From Parabacteroides faecis (GTDB taxonomy: Bacteria; Bacteroidota; Bacteroidia; Bacteroidales; Tannerellaceae): a DNA stretch of 64,000 nucleotides. Shown here piece by piece: positions 58,314 through 64,000 of this stretch. The translations under genes were made by a program, and so were the position numbers. Every line of letters starts with the position of its first letter. Position 1 is the stretch's first letter. The notes below the pieces were generated by a model. The model ran no database searches. It saw only the letters and a program-made list of their open reading frames with translations, and was not told the origin of the DNA. The DNA lies in NCBI RefSeq assembly GCF_014647375.1, contig NZ_BMPB01000016.1, forward strand, positions 162,504 through 226,503, written 5' to 3'.

Positions 58314-58595
58314 ATGAATGGGTTTAAAAATTATGAGAAAATTATATTGAGGGATTATCTGGCATTGGAAAGAACCAGGTTGGCAAATGAACGAACTCTT
58401 TTTTCTTATATACGTACCTCGTTATATCTTTTGACCGTCGGGTTCGGCATATTTGAAATCAAAAGTATTCAACATCTGATAGCAGTAGCATGGATATGCA
58501 TAGGTGTTAGTGTGATTCTGCTTCTCATTGGATTCTACAGGTATTATCAGTTAAAAAAGTATTTGAACACTTATACTTATGAAGACTCCCATTAG
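58314..58595 (+). CDS. DUF202 membrane protein
   Basis: The protein has 93 residues. The DUF202 signature LALERTRLANERTLFSYIRT is followed by two membrane helices (about 37-50 and 58-78). Family members are small inner-membrane proteins of unknown role. There is no partner gene in the operon. Confidence 0.85.
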   Translation: MNGFKNYEKIILRDYLALERTRLANERTLFSYIRTSLYLLTVGFGIFEIKSIQHLIAVAWICIGVSVILLLIGFYRYYQLKKYLNTYTYEDSH

Positions 58596-58677
58596 GATGG
58601 CGTAGTTGTGCCACTCCATTGACAAAATACTTTGAAAGGATCTGAAAAATGGTTTTATTGGAGGTGGATAAAGCAAC

Positions 58678-58707
58678 AAAGGCTATCAGTCTTTCGACTA
58701 ACAGCCT
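58678..58707 (-). terminator. Terminator of the tRNA-Ser gene
   Basis: On the minus strand AAGGCT and AGTC pair with GACT and AGCCTT around a GAAA tetraloop, followed by TTGTTGCTTT. It begins 6 nt past the tRNA 3' end. Confidence 0.75.
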
Positions 58708-58712
58708 TGGAG

Positions 58713-58799
58713 CGGAAGCGGCGAGATTCGAACTCGCGGTACCCTTACGAGTACGTCAGTTTAGCAAACTGGTGGTTTCAGCCACTCACCCACACTTCC
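58713..58799 (-). tRNA. tRNA-Ser (anticodon GCT)
   Basis: The minus strand folds as a class II tRNA of 87 nt. The acceptor arm is GGAAGTG with CGCTTCC, and the D arm contains GAGTGGCTGAAACCAC. The anticodon loop TTTGCTAAA has GCT at the complement of 58763-58765, followed by a long variable arm (TACTCGTAAGGGTACC). The T arm is CGCGAGTTCGAATCTCGC. The 3' CCA is not encoded. It reads AGC and AGU serine codons. Confidence 0.95.
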
Positions 58800-58833
58800 A
58801 TGTGTTCTGTGCTTCTTCCTTAGAATTGCGCTG

Positions 58834-58865
58834 CAAAGATAGGCGTATGTTTTTTAATAAACAAA
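58834..58865 (-). promoter_or_regulatory. Promoter of tRNA-Ser
   Basis: On the minus strand TTTG (complement of 58862-58865) lies 20 bp before TATCTTTG (complement of 58834-58841). This is the cleanest Bacteroidetes consensus promoter in the window and fixes the expected spacing. Confidence 0.8.
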
Positions 58866-58898
58866 GTATTTTGCATCTATTTTTTGAGAAAAAGATAC

Positions 58899-58906
58899 TA
58901 CTTTTG
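58899..58906 (+). promoter_or_regulatory. Candidate -7 box of mltG
   Basis: TACTTTTG matches TAnnTTTG 39 bp before the mltG start. No -33 TTTG occurs at the right spacing. Confidence 0.35.
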
Positions 58907-58945
58907 TAACCTGTTCTGATAATCAGTATTTTATTGGATTAAAAA

Positions 58946-59989
58946 ATGAATAAGAAAAAACGAGGAAAACGTAATATACTAATCGGGGGAGTCGTATTTT
59001 TAGTCTTTTTGCTGGCGGGAGCGGGCTTTTGGGGATATCGTCTGGCATGGGCTCCGAATTTTATGCCGAAAGAAACAGTCTACCTATATATAGGAAAGGA
59101 AAAAAATTTTGATGACCTGTGTCGCCAATTGATCGATTCCGCTGATTGTAGCCGGATCGGTAGCTTTAAACAATTGGCAGGGATATTGAAATATCAGGAG
59201 AACATAAGGACCGGGCGATATGCCGTATCACCGGGGATGAGTAACCTGGAGCTTTTGAACGATCTGCGGCGCGGACATCAGGTGGCAACCCGTCTTACAT
59301 TTAATAATATCCGTTTCAAGGATGATCTAGCCGAACGTATGGATGACCAGTTGATGCTGGATAAAGAAGAATTGCTCTCTTTGCTCAATGATTCCGCCTA
59401 TTGTGATTCGTTGGGATTCACGCTTGAAACAGTCATGGCAATGTTTATCCCGAATACTTATGAAGTCTATTGGAATATTCCGGCAGAGAAACTGATGCAA
59501 CGTATGAAACGGGAGTATAAATCTTTCTGGACAGATGCACGTTTGGAAAAAGCAAAGGCCATAAACCTGACCCCGGTTGAAGTTTCTGTTCTCGCTTCTA
59601 TTGTGGAGGAAGAAACAGCAGCCACGGATGAATATCCGATTGTAGCAGGATTATATCTTAACCGTTTGCATCGTGGAATTCCCTTACAGGCAGATCCGAC
59701 TGTGAAGTTCGCCGTAGGTGATTTTACCTTGCAGCGTATCCTGTTTGAACATCTGGAGATCGATTCTCCTTATAATACATATAAATATCCCGGCCTTCCA
59801 CCGGGGCCATTACGTATTCCTACCATCAAAGGGATGGACAGCGTTTTGAATTATATGAAGCATAATTATCTTTATATGTGTGCCAAAGAGGATTTTTCGG
59901 GACGCCACAATTTTGCAGCGACATTGACGGAACATAACCGTAATGCAAACCGCTACAGGGCTGAGCTTAACAGGAGAAAGATTCGATAA
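58946..59989 (+). CDS. mltG: Endolytic murein transglycosylase MltG
   Basis: MltG cuts nascent glycan strands and sets their length. The 347 residues have a basic N-terminus (MNKKKRGKRN), one membrane anchor (about 10-30), a LysM-like region and the YceG catalytic domain. That domain carries the active-site glutamate in ASIVEEETAATDEYPIVAGL and the conserved LYLNRLHRGIPLQADPTVK, plus SPYNTYKYPGLPPGPL. It is followed after 82 bp by iorA. Confidence 0.93.
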   Translation: MNKKKRGKRNILIGGVVFLVFLLAGAGFWGYRLAWAPNFMPKETVYLYIGKEKNFDDLCRQLIDSADCSRIGSFKQLAGILKYQENIRTGRYAVSPGMSNLELLNDLRRGHQVATRLTFNNIRFKDDLAERMDDQLMLDKEELLSLLNDSAYCDSLGFTLETVMAMFIPNTYEVYWNIPAEKLMQRMKREYKSFWTDARLEKAKAINLTPVEVSVLASIVEEETAATDEYPIVAGLYLNRLHRGIPLQADPTVKFAVGDFTLQRILFEHLEIDSPYNTYKYPGLPPGPLRIPTIKGMDSVLNYMKHNYLYMCAKEDFSGRHNFAATLTEHNRNANRYRAELNRRKIR

Positions 59990-60019
59990 ATTTTTTACCG
60001 CTTGTTGGGGTAAAAACTG

Positions 60020-60027
60020 TATCTTTG
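60020..60027 (+). promoter_or_regulatory. Candidate -7 box of the iorAB operon
   Basis: TATCTTTG is an exact match 45 bp before iorA. The upstream TTG is at poor spacing. Confidence 0.45.
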
Positions 60028-60071
60028 GCAGTTGGTATAACATAAAAATCAATTTAAGAAAACAAATATAC

Positions 60072-61670
60072 ATGGAAAAACAACTATTCTTGGGGGATGA
60101 GGCAATCGCACAAGCTGCGATTGATGCCGGTATTTCCGGTGTTTATGCCTATCCGGGTACTCCTTCAACAGAAATTACCGAGTATATCCAAGGCTCGGCA
60201 GTAGCGAAAGAACGGGGGATACATAGCCGTTGGAGTGCGAATGAAAAGACTGCAATGGAAGCTGCATTAGGTATGAGTTATGCCGGAAAGCGCTCTTTGT
60301 GCTGTATGAAGCATGTCGGACTGAACGTGGCAGCAGATTGCTTTATGAATGCAGGAATGAGTGGTATTAACGGCGGTATGATCATTATTACAGCGGATGA
60401 TCCATCTATGCACTCTTCACAAAATGAACAGGATAACCGTGTATATGGTAATTTTGCCATGATCCCGATGCTGGAACCTTCCAGCCAGCAGGAAGCTTAC
60501 GATATGGTGTATGAAGGTTTCGAGCTTTCTGAAAAACTGGGTTATCCGATCCTGATGCGTATTACTACCCGTATGGCACATTCCCGTGCAGGTGTAGTGA
60601 CACGTCCGATCAAAGATGAAAATACAATGAATTGCCCGCCGGACGGACGCCAGCGTTTTATCCTGCTTCCGGCTTTGGCACGTAAGCGTTTCAAAGTATT
60701 ACTGGAATCTCAGAAAGTATTTACCGAATCTTCTGAAAATTCAACATATAACAAGTATTTCGATGCTCCGGATAAAGAGTTGGGTATCATTACTACAGGA
60801 ATTGCTTTCAATTATCTGTCTGAGAATTATCCGGACGGGTTTGAGCATCCGGTACTGAAGATCAGCCAGTATCCGTTACCACGTAAGTTGGTGGAAAAGA
60901 TCGCAAACGAATGCAAGGAAATCCTGGTACTGGAAGAAGGATATCCGGTAGTGGAAGAACAACTGAAAGGTTTCCTGGGGAAAGGTGTTATTGTACATGG
61001 CCGTTTGGACGGAACTTTACAGCGTGACGGTGAATTGACTCCGGATACTGTAGGGAAGGCTTTGGGTAAAGAAATTAACAGTTACTATGCGATACCGGAA
61101 GTGGTTGAACAGCGTCCGCCCGCTTTGTGCCAGGGTTGCGGTCACCGCGATGTCTATGAAGCGCTGAACGAAGTGTTGGCCGAATATAAAGATCCGAAAG
61201 TATTCGGTGATATTGGTTGTTATACGTTAGGTGCTTTGTCTCCATTCCGTGCAATCGACTCCTGTATTGACATGGGGGCTTCTATCACGATGGCAAAGGG
61301 TGCTTCCGATGCCGGTGTATTCCCTGCGGTATCAGTGATCGGAGACTCTACTTTCACGCACTCGGGTATGACCGGTTTGCTGGATTGTGTAAACGAGAAT
61401 ACGAATATAACGATCGTTATCTCCGATAATGAAACAACGGCGATGACCGGTGGGCAAGATTCAGCCGGAACAGGACGTCTGGAAGCTATTTGTGCCGGTA
61501 TCGGCGTCGATCCGGCTCATATCCGTGTGATGATCCCGTTGAAAAAGAATTACGAAGAGATGAAAACGATCATCCGCGAAGAGATTGAATATAAGGGCGT
61601 ATCTGTCCTGATCCCGCGTCGTGAATGTATCCAGACATTAACCAGAAAGAAAAAAGCAAGTAAGAAATGA
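60072..61670 (+). CDS. iorA: Indolepyruvate ferredoxin oxidoreductase, alpha subunit
   Basis: IorA, with IorB, oxidatively decarboxylates aryl pyruvates to aryl-acetyl-CoA using thiamine diphosphate. The ATG at 60072 (MEKQLFLGDEAIAQAAIDAG, 532 residues) is chosen; the frame upstream overlaps mltG. YPGTPSTEITEYIQ is near the start. The TPP site shows CQGCGHRDVYEALNEVL, GDIGCYTLGALSPF, GDSTFTHSGMTGLLD and NETTAMTGGQ. It ends at RRECIQTLTRKKKASKK without the C-terminal two-cluster ferredoxin domain of archaeal IorA, so electrons must leave through other proteins. Its stop overlaps iorB by 4 nt. Confidence 0.92.
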   Translation: MEKQLFLGDEAIAQAAIDAGISGVYAYPGTPSTEITEYIQGSAVAKERGIHSRWSANEKTAMEAALGMSYAGKRSLCCMKHVGLNVAADCFMNAGMSGINGGMIIITADDPSMHSSQNEQDNRVYGNFAMIPMLEPSSQQEAYDMVYEGFELSEKLGYPILMRITTRMAHSRAGVVTRPIKDENTMNCPPDGRQRFILLPALARKRFKVLLESQKVFTESSENSTYNKYFDAPDKELGIITTGIAFNYLSENYPDGFEHPVLKISQYPLPRKLVEKIANECKEILVLEEGYPVVEEQLKGFLGKGVIVHGRLDGTLQRDGELTPDTVGKALGKEINSYYAIPEVVEQRPPALCQGCGHRDVYEALNEVLAEYKDPKVFGDIGCYTLGALSPFRAIDSCIDMGASITMAKGASDAGVFPAVSVIGDSTFTHSGMTGLLDCVNENTNITIVISDNETTAMTGGQDSAGTGRLEAICAGIGVDPAHIRVMIPLKKNYEEMKTIIREEIEYKGVSVLIPRRECIQTLTRKKKASKK

Positions 61671-62248
61671 GAGCAGATATTATATTGTCAGGTGTAGGAG
61701 GACAAGGTATCCTCTCTATTGCCGCCGTTATTGGAGAAGCAGCTTTGAAAGAAGGTCTGTATATGAAACAAGCGGAAGTACACGGAATGAGCCAGCGCGG
61801 AGGTGACGTACAGTCGAATTTGCGTTTGTCAGACCAGCCGATCGCTTCCGATCTGATCCCGAAAGGACATGCCGACCTGATCATTTCTCTGGAACCGATG
61901 GAGAGCCTCCGTTATCTTCCTTATCTGAAAAAAGAGGGTTGGCTGGTGACAAACTCACAGCCGTTTGTCAATATCCCCAACTATCCGGATATCGACAAGG
62001 TGAATGAAGAATTGAATAAGCTGCCGCATAAAGTAATTCTCGATGTGGAGGCAATTGCAAAAGAAGTGGCTACGGCCCGTGCTGCGAATATCGTTATGCT
62101 GGGGGCAGCAACTCCTTTTATCGGTATCGAATATGATAAAATAGCAGATGGTATCCGTCATATCTTTGGCCGTAAGGGTGAAGAAGTGGTCGAGATGAAC
62201 CTGAAAGCATTGAAAGCAGGCTATGACGTAGCCCAAAGTTTAAAATAA
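61667..62248 (+). CDS. iorB: Indolepyruvate ferredoxin oxidoreductase, beta subunit
   Basis: The protein has 193 residues. It is the pyruvate-ferredoxin-oxidoreductase gamma-type domain, with ILSGVGGQGILSIAAVIGEA at the start and EVHGMSQRGGDVQSNLRLSD, the family signature. It forms the heteromeric enzyme with IorA. The overlapping ATGA start indicates coupled translation. Confidence 0.94.
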   Translation: MRADIILSGVGGQGILSIAAVIGEAALKEGLYMKQAEVHGMSQRGGDVQSNLRLSDQPIASDLIPKGHADLIISLEPMESLRYLPYLKKEGWLVTNSQPFVNIPNYPDIDKVNEELNKLPHKVILDVEAIAKEVATARAANIVMLGAATPFIGIEYDKIADGIRHIFGRKGEEVVEMNLKALKAGYDVAQSLK

Positions 62249-62255
62249 AATTTTT

Positions 62256-62762
62256 ATGAAAAAAAGTCTCTTAACCGCCATCTTTATGATCTTTGCCTTT
62301 ATTACTCATGCACAAAACGATGCAGACATAATAAAGGTAGGTGACCAGATGCCTGCATTTACGATCGTTTCCGATAACGGAACACAAACATCGTCAGCAT
62401 CTCTGAAAGGAAAAGTAGTCCTGATAAACTTTTTTGCCACTTGGTGTCCTCCCTGCCAGAAAGAACTGGCTGAGGTACAGCAGAAACTGTGGCCGAAATA
62501 TAAGGATAACAAGAGTTTTCAAATGCTGGTGATCGGTCGTGAACATACGGATGCCGAACTGGCGAAGTACAACGAGAAAAAAGGTTTTACTTTCCCGTTA
62601 TACCCCGACAAGAACCGGGCGATCTTCGGTGCGTTTGCCAAGAACCTGATTCCCCGAACCTATTTGATAGGTAAGGACGGTAAAGTGATCTATGCCGGCA
62701 AAGGATATACGGAAGAAGAGTTTGCCGAATTGATGAAAAAGATCGATGCGGCGATAAAATAA
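62256..62762 (+). CDS. TlpA-like periplasmic thiol-disulfide protein
   Basis: The protein has 168 residues with a signal peptide ending ITHAQ. The thioredoxin fold has the active site FFATWCPPCQKEL and a cis-proline in LIPRTYLIGKDGKVIY. TlpA/ResA proteins act as thiol reductants in the periplasm. It is 7 bp after iorB, an unexplained pairing with a cytosolic enzyme. Confidence 0.9.
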   Translation: MKKSLLTAIFMIFAFITHAQNDADIIKVGDQMPAFTIVSDNGTQTSSASLKGKVVLINFFATWCPPCQKELAEVQQKLWPKYKDNKSFQMLVIGREHTDAELAKYNEKKGFTFPLYPDKNRAIFGAFAKNLIPRTYLIGKDGKVIYAGKGYTEEEFAELMKKIDAAIK

Positions 62763-62767
62763 AAGAT

Positions 62768-63556
62768 ATGCAGTATAAGAATATACATTTAATCTATTTT
62801 TCTCCGACGCATACATCGGCTAAGATATCTTATGCTATTGCGGAAGGATTGGAAGCGGAAACTTTATCTGAGTCGGATATAACCTGCGAAGGCTTAAAGG
62901 AACCGTTGCTAATAGGAGAGAATGAGCTGGTGATCGTTGCTGTCCCGGTCTATGGCGGGCGTGTTGCAGAAACGGCGATGGAACGTATCCGTATGTTTCA
63001 GGGAAAAGATACGCCGGTCATACCAGTGGTTGTCTATGGGAACCGCGATTACGAAGATGCTTTGAAAGAGCTGAGCGATACGTTGGTAGTGCAGGGATTT
63101 ATTCCTGTCAGTGCCGGTGCTTTTGTCGGTGAACATTCTTATAGCCGGAAGGATATGCCTATTGCGGCAGGTCGTCCGGATAAGGATGATCTGTTTAAGG
63201 CTTCTCAGTTTGGACATGATACGCTGAAGAAACTGGATGATGCTGGCTGTTTGTCGAAATTGCCAGTGCTGGAGGTGAAAGGGAATTACCCTTATAAAGT
63301 AAAAGGACCGTCGACACCACAGGCTCCGGTTACGGATGAAGAGCTATGTACACAGTGTGAATATTGTATTGATGTTTGTCCGGTTACTGCCATTTCGATT
63401 GTCGATGACCGGATGTTCAGTGATCCTGTTCTCTGTATTAAATGTTGTGCCTGTGTGAAGGAATGTCCGGAAGGAGCACGTACGTTTGATACGCCTTATA
63501 CGGCCATGCTTCATAAAAACTTCAGTGCACGGCGCGAACCTGAATTGTTCTTTTGA
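62768..63556 (+). CDS. EFR1-type ferredoxin with flavodoxin-like N-terminal domain
   Basis: The protein has 262 residues. The N-terminal flavodoxin-like domain starts IHLIYFSPTHTSAKISYAIA, with VIVAVPVYGGRVAETA. The C-terminal domain has two [4Fe-4S] motifs, CTQCEYCIDVCP and CIKCCACVKECP. It may carry electrons for the iorAB product, which lacks its own ferredoxin domain; that link is inferred from operon position. It is last of the iorA-iorB-tlpA-efr1 string. Confidence 0.85.
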   Translation: MQYKNIHLIYFSPTHTSAKISYAIAEGLEAETLSESDITCEGLKEPLLIGENELVIVAVPVYGGRVAETAMERIRMFQGKDTPVIPVVVYGNRDYEDALKELSDTLVVQGFIPVSAGAFVGEHSYSRKDMPIAAGRPDKDDLFKASQFGHDTLKKLDDAGCLSKLPVLEVKGNYPYKVKGPSTPQAPVTDEELCTQCEYCIDVCPVTAISIVDDRMFSDPVLCIKCCACVKECPEGARTFDTPYTAMLHKNFSARREPELFF

Positions 63557-63561
63557 TCATT

Positions 63562-63830
63562 TTAAATAATTAGCTTATAGCCGATCCCACGGATATTTAT
63601 TATTTGAACCGAGGGATCGGCTTTTAGTTTCTTACGTAGTTTAGTAATAAACACGTCCATACTCCGGGCGTTGAAAAAACTATCGTCTCCCCATAGCTCT
63701 TAGCAATACGGGGTTCCTGTGTAGCATATCGTTTGTATGCTTACATAGAAGCCGCAGGATCTCCGCTTCCCGGTGAGAGAGTGTTTCGGTCTGGCTGATC
63801 TTTATCTGTATTATAAGGAATGGATTTTAT
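63562..63830 (-). pseudogene. Decayed C-terminal fragment of an RprY/OmpR-type response regulator
   Basis: Read on the minus strand, 63562-63699 encodes LWGDDSFFNARSMDVFITKL and RKKLKADPSVQIINIRGIGY then KLII and a stop, the end of an OmpR-type winged helix very like RprY. Upstream, 63698 to about 63830 encodes LSHREAEILRLLCKHTNDML in another frame. The two are joined by a shift near 63697-63702, and a TAA lies in frame at the junction. Further upstream stop codons appear and no receiver domain is present. The fragment is therefore non-functional. Confidence 0.85.
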
Positions 63831-63941
63831 TAATTTATTTCATCGGGTTGTAATTAATTTTGATGATATGTTTTTGGAATTAGGCCGAAAGAATTGATTG
63901 GGCCATTATAATTGTTCCTTATTCTTTCCTGTAGAATTATT

Positions 63942-63961
63942 CGTTTGATATATATCAAACG
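63942..63961. repeat. Perfect 20-bp palindrome
   Basis: CGTTTGATATATATCAAACG reads the same on both strands. The half-site CGTTTGAT recurs at 63986-63993 just before the window ends. It looks like a regulator-binding site for a gene beyond the right edge. The rest of 63831-64000 is AT-rich and shows no gene. Confidence 0.6.
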
Positions 63962-64000
63962 CAAAGAACACATATATGCTTCATTCGTTTGATGATTGAG

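Noticed and set aside
58632-58909. Two small plus-strand frames near 58.6-58.9 kb
   Set aside because: They run through the tRNA-Ser gene, its terminator and its promoter, so they are chance frames.

Overview
The window is a chromosomal segment of a Bacteroidales bacterium, most likely a Parabacteroides or close Tannerellaceae relative. The reasons are: promoters of the Bacteroidetes type (TTTG, about 19-20 bp, TAnnTTTG), best seen upstream of a tRNA-Ser gene; a large exported protein ending in the DUF6383-type tail common in Parabacteroides; a T9SS sorting tail on a serine protease; DUF4270, DUF4907 and kelch lipoproteins; and the ExbB-ExbD-ExbD-TonB-PstS-TPR operon layout typical of the order.

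Layout. (1) 1-2156: a solitary VapE-like ATPase gene, then a structure-rich non-coding stretch with a perfect 25-bp inverted repeat (1891-1915 and 2057-2081) enclosing about 141 bp. (2) 2157-6839: a 1560-residue S-layer-like, probably O-glycosylated protein. The inverted repeat looks like an invertible promoter for it. As assembled, the best promoter inside points away from the gene, so this copy reads as OFF. (3) 7017-25327: a possible small RNA, then the str, S10, spc and alpha ribosomal operons (rpsL to rplQ with fusA, secY, map, infA and rpoA), closed by a 24-bp perfect hairpin. rpsL carries an apparent 26-nt internal deletion that breaks the frame. (4) 25342-31009, minus strand: the TonB energising operon with accessory PstS-like lipoprotein and TPR protein. 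(5) 31140-40834: a small exported protein, enolase, a T9SS-exported serine protease, a PLP aminotransferase, a GH3/beta-lactamase fusion hydrolase and rplS with a structured leader. (6) 41012-44759: a LytS-type kinase, a LytTR regulator, a second LytTR protein whose receiver domain has been reduced to its first strand and helix, and a YhiM-like membrane protein. (7) 44916-50384: an outer-membrane protein with a DUF4270 lipoprotein, divergent from two tandemly duplicated kelch lipoproteins. The first copy is followed by an intact DUF4907 gene and the second only by its decayed 3' tail. (8) 50441-57667: two AraC regulators, a VOC protein, a MATE transporter with a long structured leader, fumarase, an acetyltransferase, an alpha/beta hydrolase and a small DUF6582-like protein. 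(9) 57745-64000: a PepSY-like periplasmic protein, a DUF202 protein, tRNA-Ser(GCT), mltG, iorAB with a TlpA-like thioredoxin and a ferredoxin/flavodoxin-like protein, then the decayed 3' end of an RprY-like response regulator and a 20-bp palindrome.

The ribosomal region is ordinary housekeeping. The accessory interest lies in the phase-variation module at 1.9-2.1 kb, the truncated LytTR regulator, the duplicated kelch locus and several candidate RNA leaders. All product names come from reading protein motifs by eye; no database search was possible. Site coordinates counted by hand may be off by a base.
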